From the NCBI GenBank assembly GCA_002898675.1, contig BEHW01000002.1, positions 1 through 44,970 of the forward strand: a stretch of DNA of 44,970 bases, given 5' to 3'. Below are positions 1 through 8,711 of the stretch, one piece after another. Both the position numbers and the translations under genes were made by a program. Position 1 is the stretch's first letter. The number at the start of each line of letters is the position of its first letter. This stretch comes from a bacterium HR20 (GTDB taxonomy: Bacteria > Bacteroidota > Ignavibacteria > Kapaibacteriales > NICIL-2). The notes below the pieces were generated by a model. It made no database searches. It was not told the DNA's origin and saw nothing but the letters and a program-made list of their open reading frames with translations.

Positions 1-196
1 AGTGCGGATTATCCGCGATGGATTCGAGATCTACAAAGGCACCATCCAATCGCTCAAGCATCTCAAAGATGACGTACGGGAAGTCCGCCAAGGCTTCGAG
101 TGCGGTCTGACCGTTAGTGGATTCAACGACTACGCCGAAGGCGACATCATCGAGGCGTATCGCATCACCGAAGTTCAACGGAAGCTCGGACAGTAA
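1..196 (+). CDS. infB: Translation initiation factor IF-2, C-terminal end (partial)
   Basis: Only the last 64 or so residues are in the window; the gene runs in from the left edge and stops with TAA at 194-196. The visible part matches the final beta-barrel domain (C2) of IF-2, the domain that binds the formylmethionyl end of initiator tRNA. The pattern RIIRDG, then a KDDVREV-like stretch, ECGL and GDIIEAY is characteristic of that domain. IF-2 is a cytoplasmic GTPase that places initiator tRNA on the 30S subunit and promotes subunit joining. The following rbfA starts one base after the stop, the usual infB-rbfA-truB order. The GTG at position 2 is an internal valine codon, not a start. Confidence 0.93.
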   Translation, partial: VRIIRDGFEIYKGTIQSLKHLKDDVREVRQGFECGLTVSGFNDYAEGDIIEAYRITEVQRKLGQ

Positions 197-197
197 G

Positions 198-572
198 ATG
201 GCATCATTTCGCCCTGACAGAGTCGCCCGCGAAATCCAGCGGATATTGAGTCAACCGATCAGCGACGTTGCAGAACTCCATGGTGGAGGAATGATTACCC
301 TCACCGATGTGAAGGTATCACCAGATTTGACAATCGCGAAACTCTACGTCAGCGTCTTTGGAAATAGCCTCGGCGGGGAACGCATCGTTGCGCTCCTCAA
401 CGAGCAAGCGCAGCATTTTCGGTCGCTGCTTGCACCGCTCCATCTGAAAGTCATCCCAACGTTGCGGTTCTATCTCGACTCAACACTCGACGCGATGGAA
501 CGCATCGAGCAACTGCTCAAGCAACGTGAGGCTGGAAAATCTTCCGAAGGTAGCTCTTCAAGTGGCCAATGA
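198..572 (+). CDS. rbfA: Ribosome-binding factor A
   Basis: A 124-residue protein of normal RbfA length, a KH-type fold factor that binds the immature 30S subunit and helps 16S rRNA 5' end maturation and cold adaptation. It begins MASFRPDRVA, includes the typical segment ITLTDVKVSPDLTIAKLYVSVFG and ends in a low-complexity Ser/Gly-rich tail. I chose ATG 198 because it lies directly after the infB stop and the RbfA homology starts there; the frame is open further upstream, but only as a shadow of infB. The stop overlaps the truB start by 4 nt (ATGA), so translational coupling is likely. Confidence 0.93.
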   Translation: MASFRPDRVAREIQRILSQPISDVAELHGGGMITLTDVKVSPDLTIAKLYVSVFGNSLGGERIVALLNEQAQHFRSLLAPLHLKVIPTLRFYLDSTLDAMERIEQLLKQREAGKSSEGSSSSGQ

Positions 573-1309
573 TACCGATTCTCTCCAGGAAAACAGACGT
601 GCGCGCGTGGCTGGAACGCTTGCCTTGCGAAGGGGGTGCAATTCTGGTGGATAAGCAGCAGCGATGGACATCGTTCGATGTGGTTGCCAAACTGCGCAGG
701 CTACTCGGCGTCAAAAAAATTGGTCATGCGGGAACGCTTGACCCTATTGCGACTGGCTTACTCATCGTGTGCATCAGGCGTGCAACAAAACAAGTGGATG
801 CCTTCCAAGCACTCGACAAAGAGTACCGCGTCGAAATCAAGCTTGGTGCACGCACCGAAAGCGATGATGCGGAAACACCTGAATACGAGACAACACCGAT
901 TGAACACCTTGAGCCACAAATGATCGTTGCTGCACTCGATCGCTTCATCGGTACGTTCGAACAAATTCCGCCAGCCTACTCAGCTGTCCATGTTAGCGGC
1001 AAGCGATCCTATCAGCTTGCTCGCCAGGGACGCGCAGTAGCGCTTCCACCACGCACCGTAACAGTACACGCAATCGAGGGTATCGAGATTACGCTTCCGC
1101 TGGTTCGGTTTACGGTCCGTTGTTCAAAAGGTACCTACATTCGTGCCCTGGCACGTGATCTGGGCAACGTTCTCGGCGTTGGTGCATACGTTACTGCGCT
1201 GCGGCGCACAGCGATCGGTAACTATCGCGTCGAAGATGCGTTGACAATCGAAGAACTTACAACATTACTCAGCGAAGGTAACCATGCAGATGTACCGCTC
1301 CATCGCTGA
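569..1309 (+). CDS. truB: tRNA pseudouridine(55) synthase TruB
   Basis: 246 residues. TruB converts U55 of the T-loop of tRNAs to pseudouridine. The signature GHAGTLDPIATGLL is present, with the catalytic Asp at residue 58, and the N-terminal 'VDKQQRWTSFDVV' block corresponds to the family's 'DKPxGWTSxxVV'; the usual Pro after DK is replaced by Gln here. About 22 residues precede that block, longer than in E. coli but common in this part of the bacterial tree. The C-terminal part has KGTYIRALARDLG, the usual TruB motif. No clear PUA domain follows, so this is the short form. It overlaps rbfA by 4 nt and ribF by 26 nt. Confidence 0.94.
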   Translation: MIPILSRKTDVRAWLERLPCEGGAILVDKQQRWTSFDVVAKLRRLLGVKKIGHAGTLDPIATGLLIVCIRRATKQVDAFQALDKEYRVEIKLGARTESDDAETPEYETTPIEHLEPQMIVAALDRFIGTFEQIPPAYSAVHVSGKRSYQLARQGRAVALPPRTVTVHAIEGIEITLPLVRFTVRCSKGTYIRALARDLGNVLGVGAYVTALRRTAIGNYRVEDALTIEELTTLLSEGNHADVPLHR

Positions 1310-2285
1310 GGTGCCCTACAACCAGCGTTCTGTTGTAACGGTCGGAACGTTCGACGGTGTCCATCGCGGGCATCGCGCCATCATCGAGCGGATGCTTGCT
1401 GTTGCCCGCGATAGCCAAGCGCGGACAGTGGTAGTAACATTCGAGCCTCACCCACGTTTGGTCTTGCAGCGCTCGACGCAGCAGCCTATTGGTCTGCTGA
1501 GCACGCTTGCTGAAAAGTATGCACACTTGCAGCACCTTGGCGTGGATGTACTCGTTGTCATCCCCTTCACGTTCGAGTTTTCCCAAACACCGGCAGAAGA
1601 ATTCGTCCGCTCGGTGCTCGTTGAGAAGATTGGGCTGATGCACATCGTTATCGGCTATGACCATTCGTTCGGGAAGGATCGCCAAGGGAACCACGCGCTA
1701 CTGGAAAAACTGGGCGCAGAGCTTGGCTTCAGCGTCGAGTCTGTCCCGCCCGTATACCTTGACGGTGGCGAGTTGATTAGCAGCACAAAGATTCGCAGCG
1801 CGCTCCAGCGCGGCGATTTGGCAACAGCCAATGCCATGCTCGGCTACGCCTACAGCGTCGAGGGCATCGTCGTCCAGGGCGATGGACGCGGACGACGTCT
1901 GGGCTATCCGACCGCGAACATCGAGCTACTCGACCCCCACAAACTTCTCCCAGGATCTGGTGTCTATTGCGTCAGCGCGCCTCTTGACGGCCGGATCGTC
2001 CAGGGAATGGCAAATATTGGCGTACGCCCGACGTTTACTGATTCGGCGCACTTACGGCTGGAAGCCCACTTTTTCGACTTCAGTGGATACTTATACGACC
2101 GCAAAATCGTCCTACGCTTCCACTGCTACGTTCGGCAAGAACGGCGCTTCGAAAGCGTGGATATGTTCTGGTCTCAACTCCGTGAAGACCGCGAAACCTG
2201 CGAGCGATATTTCGCGACAGCTGAACCGTTTATGTCCAACATTTCTCCAGAGTCGTCCGATGCTCACCAAAGAGCGAAAAGCTGA
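1284..2285 (+). CDS. ribF: Bifunctional riboflavin kinase / FMN adenylyltransferase
   Basis: 333 residues, standard for bacterial RibF, which phosphorylates riboflavin to FMN and adenylylates FMN to FAD. The N-terminal adenylyltransferase domain (about residues 1-180) has the nucleotidyltransferase motif VGTFDGVHRGH and the second motif SSTKIRSAL. The C-terminal kinase domain (about 185-310) shows GRGRRLGYPTANIE and the GVY and MANIGVRPTF segments. ATG 1284 lies 26 nt inside truB; a second ATG at 1290 would give nearly the same protein. The 3' end carries the rpsO start. A truB-ribF-rpsO order is common in bacteria and has no known direct functional link beyond co-expression with translation genes. 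I saw no FMN riboswitch. Confidence 0.94.
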   Translation: MQMYRSIAEVPYNQRSVVTVGTFDGVHRGHRAIIERMLAVARDSQARTVVVTFEPHPRLVLQRSTQQPIGLLSTLAEKYAHLQHLGVDVLVVIPFTFEFSQTPAEEFVRSVLVEKIGLMHIVIGYDHSFGKDRQGNHALLEKLGAELGFSVESVPPVYLDGGELISSTKIRSALQRGDLATANAMLGYAYSVEGIVVQGDGRGRRLGYPTANIELLDPHKLLPGSGVYCVSAPLDGRIVQGMANIGVRPTFTDSAHLRLEAHFFDFSGYLYDRKIVLRFHCYVRQERRFESVDMFWSQLREDRETCERYFATAEPFMSNISPESSDAHQRAKS

Positions 2286-2526
2286 ACTCATTGCACAATT
2301 CGGCGGATCGCCGACCAATACCGGATCGCCGGAAGCGCAGATTGCGATCCTGACTGAGCACATCAACCAACTGACTGAGCACCTGGCAGTGCACAAGAAA
2401 GACCACCACAGCCGACGTGGACTTATTGGGTTGGTCAACAAGCGCCGCCGGTTGCTCAAGTATCTCCAGCGTGTTGATTTGGAGCGCTATCGCAGCATCG
2501 TCGAACAACTCAATTTGCGCAAGTAA
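2260..2526 (+). CDS. rpsO: 30S ribosomal protein S15
   Basis: 88 residues, the usual length of S15, an early binder of 16S rRNA helices 20-22 that also forms an intersubunit bridge to 23S rRNA. The family pattern is clear: GSPEAQIAILTEHINQLTEHL, then HKKDHHSRRGL and the KRRRLLKYL stretch. ATG 2260 starts 26 nt before the ribF stop, so the S15 start region lies inside ribF coding sequence; any S15 autoregulatory leader would have to fold within ribF mRNA. pnp follows after a 127-nt gap rich in hairpins. Confidence 0.96.
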   Translation: MLTKERKAELIAQFGGSPTNTGSPEAQIAILTEHINQLTEHLAVHKKDHHSRRGLIGLVNKRRRLLKYLQRVDLERYRSIVEQLNLRK

Positions 2527-2543
2527 GAGCTCCGGTACTGGAT

Positions 2544-2622
2544 CTGCATCTCTGACATCACACTGGATGCAGGGTCGCCCTGCCATACCGTGAGCCGATT
2601 TGTTCCGAGCAAGTGCGGAACA
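2544..2622 (+). promoter_or_regulatory. Hairpin cluster in the rpsO-pnp leader
   Basis: Three perfect stems can be read in the 127-nt gap. Stem A pairs CTGCATC (2544-2550) with GATGCAG (2566-2572). Stem B is GCAGGG-TCG-CCCTGC (2569-2583). Stem C is TGTTCCG-8 nt-CGGAACA (2601-2622). A and B share 2569-2572, so they exclude each other. None is followed by a T-run, so a simple terminator is unlikely. In enterobacteria the rpsO-pnp leader is cut by RNase III and used by PNPase to repress itself; whether this RNA does the same is inference. Confidence 0.45.
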
Positions 2623-2653
2623 CTGTTTGTCATACTGTCTACGCAAAGCCAGC

Positions 2654-4900
2654 ATGGGAATTGTCAAGGTTTCTTGCCAGTTAGGTGGCAGAGAGTACTC
2701 CATCGAGACTGGACGTTTCGCCAAACTCGCCGATGGGTCCGTCATGGTGCAATACGGCGAGACAATGGTGTTGGTGACCGTCTGTGCAAGCCCGGATGTT
2801 CGCCCGGATGTGGACTTTCTTCCCTTGACGGTCGAGTACCGCGAAAAATCATCTGCCGCTGGAAAGATTCCTGGCAGTTTCTTCCGTCGCGAAGGGCGTC
2901 CGACGGAAAAGGAAATCCTCTCAGCACGATTGATTGATCGGCCGATTCGCCCAATGTTTCCTGAAGGGTGGCGTGCTGATACCCAAGTTGTTGCAACCGT
3001 CTTTTCTGCCGACGACAAGAACGAACCCAACTCGCTGGGTATGGTCGGTGCCTCTGCTGCGCTGCTGCTTTCGGACATTCCCTTCGATGGACCAGTCTCG
3101 GAAGTGCACGTCTGCAGGATCAACGGCACCTTCGTTATCAACCCGACCTACCAGGAACTGGAGGTTTCGGATATGGAGATCACCGTTGCTGGCACCGATG
3201 ACTCGATCGTGATGGTCGAGGGAATGGCCAAAGAAATCAGCGAGGATGACTTTATCGCAGCACTCGAATTTGCGCATGAGAACATCCGCGTCCTGAATCA
3301 ACTGCAACGCGAGCTTCTCGAGAAAGCAGGTGGTGGCAAGCGACCACACCGCCCGGTGCAAGCAATCCCCTGCCCACCTGATCTAGAGCACTTCATCCGC
3401 GGGCGCGTTACCGAACCGTTGAACCAGATGATCCACTCGTCGTCTTCGAAGGAAGCGCGCTCGGAGTTCCGCAAAAAGCTCCTCGATGAAACGCTGCTGG
3501 CAGTCCAGCAATTCGTCCTTGATCACGACGACTACGCTGAGCTACCAATCGTGCAGCTCACCAGTCGTGTCGTCAGCGACGTCGAGTACGAGCTGATGCG
3601 CAAAATGATCCTTACCGAAGGGCGTCGGCTCGATGGACGCGGCTTGACCGACATCCGCCCCATCACCTGCGAAGTTGGCCTGCTGCCTCGCACGCACGGA
3701 TCCGCACTCTTTACGCGTGGAGAAACGCAGAGTCTGACAACCGTTACACTCGGTACCAAGCAAGATGAGCAAATCGTTGATGGCTTGCTGCCGACCTACG
3801 AACGGCGATATATGCTGCACTACAACTTCCCGCCATACTCAACGGGCGAAGTTGGCCGGATGACTGGCGTCAGCCGCCGCGAGATTGGGCACGGCAATCT
3901 TGCCGAACGTGCCCTCCAGCCGCTCATCCCCAGTGAGGAAGAGTTCCCCTACACGATTCGCATCGTCTCGGATATCCTCGAATCGAACGGCTCCTCTTCG
4001 ATGGCAACAGTCTGCGCTGGCTCCCTTGCATGCATGGATGCGGGGATCCCGATCAAGAAGCAAGTTGCCGGCATCGCAATGGGCCTTATCACCGAGGGTG
4101 ACCAGGTCGCAATCTTGAGCGACATTCTCGGTGACGAAGATCACCTCGGCGATATGGACTTCAAAGTTGCCGGCACCGCTGACGGCATCACTGCCTGCCA
4201 AATGGACATCAAGATCAAAGGGCTTTCGCTCGAGATCGTTCGCCGAGCACTCGCACAAGCGCGAGAGGGCAGGCTGCACATCCTCCGCATCATGAACGAG
4301 TGCATTGACAAACCTCGTCCGGAGCTGTCGCGCTATGCTCCGCGGCTGACGACGATCAAAATTCCAGTTGAAATGATCGGAACAATCATTGGGCCGGGTG
4401 GCGCAACAATTCGTGAGATCACCAAGCAAACCAACACGGAAATCAGCATTGAGGAAGATGGCACTGTCATCATTGCTGCCGTCAACCAAGAAAATGCACA
4501 GATGGCTATTGACTGGATCAAAGGTCTCACGCGCGAACCCGAACTTGGCGAAGTCTATCACGCAAAGGTCAAGGAAGTCCGCGAAGGACTCGGCGCAATT
4601 GTTGAATTCCTCCCGAAAAAGCAAGGGTTGCTCCACATCTCCCAAATCGCTCACGAACGAGTGCACAACATCCTCGATTACGTCAAGCCAGGGGACATCG
4701 TCGAACTCAAACTCATCGAAATTCAGCCAGATGGCAAATTCCGACTCAGCCGAAAAGCGCTGCTGCCGCCACCGGAAGACGTAACCAACGGTGGTAATCG
4801 CTCCGGCGGAAGTGGTCGCTTCGAACGTCCGCCACGCTCAGGAGATAGCCATCGCCACAGCAGTCCACCTCGCTCTCCCCATCGCGGCGGAAGACGCTAA
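2654..4900 (+). CDS. pnp: Polyribonucleotide nucleotidyltransferase (PNPase)
   Basis: 748 residues. PNPase degrades RNA 3' to 5' by phosphorolysis and can add tails in reverse, as a trimer. Order of domains: RNase PH-like core 1 (about 10-220, including FFRREGRPTEKEIL), an all-alpha linker, RNase PH-like core 2 (about 315-550, with EGRRLDGRGLTDIRPI and an FPPYSTGE motif), KH domain (about 560-620, IIGPGGATIREI) and S1 domain (about 630-700). The last 45 or so residues are rich in Gly, Arg, Ser and Pro and probably disordered. I chose ATG 2654, giving the canonical start MGIVKVSCQLGG, over an upstream TTG at 2600 whose extra residues resemble nothing. It ends the infB-rpsO series and is followed by a hairpin terminator. 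Confidence 0.95.
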   Translation: MGIVKVSCQLGGREYSIETGRFAKLADGSVMVQYGETMVLVTVCASPDVRPDVDFLPLTVEYREKSSAAGKIPGSFFRREGRPTEKEILSARLIDRPIRPMFPEGWRADTQVVATVFSADDKNEPNSLGMVGASAALLLSDIPFDGPVSEVHVCRINGTFVINPTYQELEVSDMEITVAGTDDSIVMVEGMAKEISEDDFIAALEFAHENIRVLNQLQRELLEKAGGGKRPHRPVQAIPCPPDLEHFIRGRVTEPLNQMIHSSSSKEARSEFRKKLLDETLLAVQQFVLDHDDYAELPIVQLTSRVVSDVEYELMRKMILTEGRRLDGRGLTDIRPITCEVGLLPRTHGSALFTRGETQSLTTVTLGTKQDEQIVDGLLPTYERRYMLHYNFPPYSTGEVGRMTGVSRREIGHGNLAERALQPLIPSEEEFPYTIRIVSDILESNGSSSMATVCAGSLACMDAGIPIKKQVAGIAMGLITEGDQVAILSDILGDEDHLGDMDFKVAGTADGITACQMDIKIKGLSLEIVRRALAQAREGRLHILRIMNECIDKPRPELSRYAPRLTTIKIPVEMIGTIIGPGGATIREITKQTNTEISIEEDGTVIIAAVNQENAQMAIDWIKGLTREPELGEVYHAKVKEVREGLGAIVEFLPKKQGLLHISQIAHERVHNILDYVKPGDIVELKLIEIQPDGKFRLSRKALLPPPEDVTNGGNRSGGSGRFERPPRSGDSHRHSSPPRSPHRGGRR

Positions 4901-4975
4901 AATCCCTCACTGAGCCGTGCTGCCGCTATCCAGCGAAACTCAACGTGCGCAGAAAGTAGTACGCCCTCAGTCGCC

Positions 4976-5002
4976 CTCCTGCACGGCAGGAGCCTTGTAT
5001 TT
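4976..5002 (+). terminator. Probable intrinsic terminator after pnp
   Basis: A perfect 7-bp GC-rich stem CTCCTGC-ACG-GCAGGAG (4976-4992) is followed by CCTTGTATTT. It lies 75 nt after the pnp stop. The T-rich tail is imperfect, so efficiency is uncertain. Read on the other strand the hairpin has no T-run, so it is less likely to end the opposing tRNA transcript. Confidence 0.55.
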
Positions 5003-5040
5003 GAAGGGAACTCTCGATCGCTGAAATTGCGCTCAGAATG

Positions 5041-5125
5041 TGCCCGGAGCGGGATTCGAACCCGCACGCTCCGTCTGGAGCCCAGGATTTTAAGTCCTGT
5101 GCGTCTGCCGTTTCGCCATCCGGGC
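5041..5125 (-). tRNA. tRNA-Leu (anticodon UAA)
   Basis: An 85-nt class II tRNA on the minus strand. The acceptor stem GCCCGGA pairs with TCCGGGC, with discriminator A at 5041. The anticodon stem CAGGA/TCCTG encloses the loop CTTAAAA, giving anticodon UAA (5092-5090), which reads UUA and UUG leucine codons. The long variable arm (GGCTCC...GGAGCG) is as expected for leucine tRNA, and the T-arm has GGTTCGAATCC. No CCA is encoded; the bases after the discriminator are CAT, so CCA must be added by nucleotidyltransferase. It lies alone between pnp and dnaE, opposite in strand to both. Confidence 0.96.
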
Positions 5126-5131
5126 CACAAG

Positions 5132-5139
5132 CAAAGATA
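5132..5139 (-). promoter_or_regulatory. Bacteroidota-type -7 promoter element for tRNA-Leu
   Basis: On the minus strand this reads TATCTTTG, an exact match to TAnnTTTG. Six bases separate it from the mature tRNA 5' end at 5125, so transcription would begin at or very near the tRNA. I see no TTTG -33 element at the expected distance. Confidence 0.5.
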
Positions 5140-5237
5140 CATCGCCCGCTCGCGATGACGATGCTCGAACTACGTCTTCGAGGGCACGGAAATCGCAAGG
5201 CTTATTTTCGCTCCGCTTGTCATCTCCTACAAAGCGC

Positions 5238-8200
5238 ATGGCTGACTTTGTTCATTTGCACAACCACTCTCACTATTCCCTCCTCGATGCAATCGCAACA
5301 CCGGAACAGCTGGTCACTGCTGCACTCAACGACGGGCAGCCAGCAGTGGCACTGACCGATCACGGTGTCATGTTCGGGTGCATGGAGTTCTTTTTCGCAG
5401 CGAAAAAACGCGGTATCAAGCCGATCATCGGTTGCGAGGTGTATTTAGCGAAAGGCTCGCGAACGGAGAAAAAGCCGATCAAGAACGGCGAGAGCAAGCG
5501 GGATTACTTTCACCTTGTGCTCCTGGCAAAAAATGAACAAGGCTACCGCAACCTCTGCAAGCTTGTTTCGCTCGGTCACACCGAGGGATTTTACTACAAA
5601 CCGCGCATTGATCGAGAGCTTCTTGCAGAGTACCACGATGGTCTCATTGCACTGAGCGCCTGCCTTGCAGGGCCGGTCAACCAACCGCTCCTTGCCCGCG
5701 ACTTCGAAACTGCTCGTGCAAACGCGCGGTGGTTCAAGGAGCTCTTCGGAGATGATTGGTATATCGAGCTTCAAGATCACGGGCTGCCGGAAGACAACAT
5801 CGTCCTAGAGCAGGCTCCGAAACTCGCTCGTGAGCTTGGTATCGAGCTTGTCGCTACCAACGACTGTCACTACATCCGCCCCGAGCATGCTGTTGCGCAC
5901 AACGTCCATTTGCTGATTCGAGAGGTTTCATCCTCGAATGCGGGCACGTTCGATGTAATGCAGCTCCGGTATCGCGTGCCGGAGTTCTACTTCAAAACTG
6001 CCGCGCAAATGAAAGAGCTGTTTGCCAAGTTCCCACGCGCAATCGAGAACACATTAGCCATTGCGGAAAAGGTGGTTTTCGATCCCACCTTCTCGCCCAA
6101 AATGCCGACGTTTCCAATTCCTCCCGATTCGACAGCACAGTCGCTCGACGAATACCTCGAAGAACTCACCCTGCGGGGATTGGAACGGAGGTACGGCCAC
6201 GTTACCCCCGAAATTGCCGATCGCGCTCGCTTTGAACTCGATGTGATCAAACGGATGGGATATTCGGGCTACTTCCTCATCGTGCAGGATTTCATCGCTG
6301 GTGCTCGCCAGCGAGGGATCAGCGTCGGCCCTGGACGAGGCTCCGCAGCTGGATCGCTTGTCGCCTATGCGCTCGGCATCACAAATATTGACCCACTCAA
6401 GCACGACCTTCTCTTCGAGCGATTCCTCAATCCTGACCGCATTTCGCTCCCCGATATTGACGTGGACTTCAACGATGAACGCCGCGACGAGGTCATCGAG
6501 TATGTCCGCACCAAGTACGGTGCCGATGCTGTCGCGCAAATCATCACGTTCGGCACCCTCTCGGCACGGCAGGTTATCAAGGACGTCGGACGTGTGCTCG
6601 GCATACCGCAGGCAACGCTCAACGAGATTACCCAGAACATCCCCGTTGTCTTGGGAAAAGTCACCAAGCTCAGCGACGCACTCAACCTTCCAGAACTGCG
6701 TTGGCTCCGGGATACCGACGATCCCAAACTCCAACAGCTCGTCGAATACGCACTTGTCCTCGAGGGTTTGGCGCGGAATGCATCGGTCCATGCAGCCGGC
6801 GTCGTGATTGCACCTGGCCCCATCACCGACTACGTGCCGCTCTATCAAACTCCTGGCTCCAATCCTACCACGCAGTACACGATGAAAGAGCTCGAAGCAG
6901 TCGGGCTCTTGAAGATGGACTTCCTGGGACTGACGACCCTTTCCATCATAGACCGCACTCTCGAGCAAATCAAGGAGAATTACGGCAAGACAATTGATCT
7001 CGACGCCATTGATTACAGCGATCCGGCGGTCTATGAAATGCTCAGTGAGGGCCATACACTCGCAGTCTTCCAATTCGAGTCGGAGAAGATGACCGAATAT
7101 CTCCGGCAGCTCCGCCCACGCAACCTCGAAGAACTCACCGCAATGAATGCGCTCTACCGTCCTGGTCCAATGGACAACATTCCGGAGTTCATCGATCGGA
7201 AATTCGGGCGAAAACCGATCGAGTACCTCCACCCACTCATGGAGCACCGGCTCAAGAATACCTACGGCATCATCGTGTACCAAGAGCAGGTCATGCAGCT
7301 TGTGCAGGACCTTGCCGGATTCACGCTCGCCCAAGCTGCTACCCTCCGCCGCGCGATGGGCAAAAAAGACGAAAAGCTCATGGCACAGCAACGCCAAGCC
7401 TTCATCGAGGGCGCCATGCGCACCAATGGCATTGAGCCACACCGCGCAGAGGAAATCTTTGACCTTATCCAAAAGTTCGCTTCTTATGGCTTCAACAAAT
7501 CCCACTCAGCTGCCTACGCATATCTGGCGTACCAGACAGCCTGGCTCAAACGCCACTACACCGCAGAGTTCCTTGCAGCGAACATGTCCGCCGAATTGGG
7601 CAAGCTCGAGAAAATCAACGCACTCATCGAAGAGGCGCGGAAATTCGGCATCACTGTCCTGCCTCCGGACATCAACCAATCGCTGGAGACATTTCGAGCA
7701 ACATCGCCCACGACGATCGTCTTCGGGCTTGCGGCGATCAAGAATGTCGGGCTCAAGGCAGTGCAGTCTATCATCGAAGCTCGAAAAGCAGATGGTCCAT
7801 TCCGCTCGCTCTACGATTTCTGCCGCCGTGTGGATACCCGTCTTGTCAACAAATCCGCCATCGAAGCGCTCATCGCAAGTGGTGCGTTTGATCGGCTCGG
7901 CGGCCACCGCGCGCAATTAGTCGCTGCACTCGACCAAGCTCTGGAATTTGCCAAATCCGCCACCGTTGTTGCACACGGAATGGATTCCCTTTTCGGCGAG
8001 GATGTGCTCGAACCTGTTGAGCCTCAATTGCCAGACGTTCCCCCTTGGAGCAAAGATGAGCTGCTCAGCCGTGAGCATGAAGTGCTCAACTTCTTCCTCT
8101 CCGGTCATCCGCTCGACGCCCATGCGCCCTTGGCTCGTGCGCTAGCGACTATGCAACTTGGGAAAACCGATTCCCTTCGGTCCGGTACAACAGTCCGCTG

Positions 8201-8693
8201 CTGCGGTCTTGTTACCCAGCTCCGAACAAAGCTCGATCGGAGCGAGCGCCCAATTGCATTTGCACTACTGGAAGATTACACCGGTGTTGGCGAACTCATT
8301 CTCTGGAACTCGGTGTACGAAACAGCCAAGGATTTCCTCCGCAAGGGCGCGCTCGTCGTTGCTGTCGGCAAGCTCGAACTGCGCGACGAAGCTGCCACAC
8401 CTCGAATCATCGTTGACGAACTTCTCCCACTCGAATCCGCATATGACCGAATAAAAACTCTCCACCTTCGGCTCGATGCACAAAGCGATCCATCAATCCT
8501 TGATCGCATCGTAACTCTCGGCCAGGGCGCAACAACTACTGTTGCGTTCATTGTAACAATCCTCCACGAGGGCGAAACGCATGCCCGCTACCACATCCCC
8601 AGATTTCCAATTCGGCTCGACAGCTCCACCATCGTCCAGCTGCAGCAGCTTGTCGGTGCGAATAATCTCACTCTCTCGGCAAACGAGGTCTAA
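5238..8693 (+). CDS. dnaE: DNA polymerase III alpha subunit
   Basis: 1151 residues; the replicative polymerase of the DnaE1 type. It begins with a PHP domain (about 1-230) whose metal ligands look intact: His6-x-His8 in FVHLHNH, the TDHG element and the NDCHYI element. The polymerase palm has GPGRGSAAGSLVAY and PDIDVDF, with catalytic Asp406 and Asp408, and the third Asp near residue 561 (KMDFLGL). A helix-hairpin-helix region follows (about 850-900), and a C-terminal OB-fold (about 990-1070, VRCCGLVTQLRTKLD, ALLEDYTG). I chose ATG 5238 over an upstream TTG at 5217 because family homology starts at MADFVHLH. The length and lack of an N-terminal exonuclease domain separate it from PolC. A thioesterase gene follows after 18 nt. 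Confidence 0.96.
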   Translation: MADFVHLHNHSHYSLLDAIATPEQLVTAALNDGQPAVALTDHGVMFGCMEFFFAAKKRGIKPIIGCEVYLAKGSRTEKKPIKNGESKRDYFHLVLLAKNEQGYRNLCKLVSLGHTEGFYYKPRIDRELLAEYHDGLIALSACLAGPVNQPLLARDFETARANARWFKELFGDDWYIELQDHGLPEDNIVLEQAPKLARELGIELVATNDCHYIRPEHAVAHNVHLLIREVSSSNAGTFDVMQLRYRVPEFYFKTAAQMKELFAKFPRAIENTLAIAEKVVFDPTFSPKMPTFPIPPDSTAQSLDEYLEELTLRGLERRYGHVTPEIADRARFELDVIKRMGYSGYFLIVQDFIAGARQRGISVGPGRGSAAGSLVAYALGITNIDPLKHDLLFERFLNPDRISLPDIDVDFNDERRDEVIEYVRTKYGADAVAQIITFGTLSARQVIKDVGRVLGIPQATLNEITQNIPVVLGKVTKLSDALNLPELRWLRDTDDPKLQQLVEYALVLEGLARNASVHAAGVVIAPGPITDYVPLYQTPGSNPTTQYTMKELEAVGLLKMDFLGLTTLSIIDRTLEQIKENYGKTIDLDAIDYSDPAVYEMLSEGHTLAVFQFESEKMTEYLRQLRPRNLEELTAMNALYRPGPMDNIPEFIDRKFGRKPIEYLHPLMEHRLKNTYGIIVYQEQVMQLVQDLAGFTLAQAATLRRAMGKKDEKLMAQQRQAFIEGAMRTNGIEPHRAEEIFDLIQKFASYGFNKSHSAAYAYLAYQTAWLKRHYTAEFLAANMSAELGKLEKINALIEEARKFGITVLPPDINQSLETFRATSPTTIVFGLAAIKNVGLKAVQSIIEARKADGPFRSLYDFCRRVDTRLVNKSAIEALIASGAFDRLGGHRAQLVAALDQALEFAKSATVVAHGMDSLFGEDVLEPVEPQLPDVPPWSKDELLSREHEVLNFFLSGHPLDAHAPLARALATMQLGKTDSLRSGTTVRCCGLVTQLRTKLDRSERPIAFALLEDYTGVGELILWNSVYETAKDFLRKGALVVAVGKLELRDEAATPRIIVDELLPLESAYDRIKTLHLRLDAQSDPSILDRIVTLGQGATTTVAFIVTILHEGETHARYHIPRFPIRLDSSTIVQLQQLVGANNLTLSANEV

Positions 8694-8711
8694 CCACCAG
8701 CTCAACTTCCA

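Noticed and set aside
1284..1310. FMN riboswitch upstream of ribF
   Set aside because: ribF starts inside truB, and I saw none of the conserved RFN-element sequences.
2230..3141. A 303-codon minus-strand open frame that spans the rpsO-pnp gap
   Set aside because: It covers the antisense of rpsO and the start of pnp, and its composition (Ser/Arg-rich) is typical of shadow frames.
3839..4666. A 275-codon minus-strand open frame
   Set aside because: It is antisense to pnp and shows no domain or start context.
6054..7505. A 483-codon open frame on the minus strand
   Set aside because: It lies wholly antisense to dnaE, with no recognisable motif; it reflects the codon bias of a GC-rich gene.
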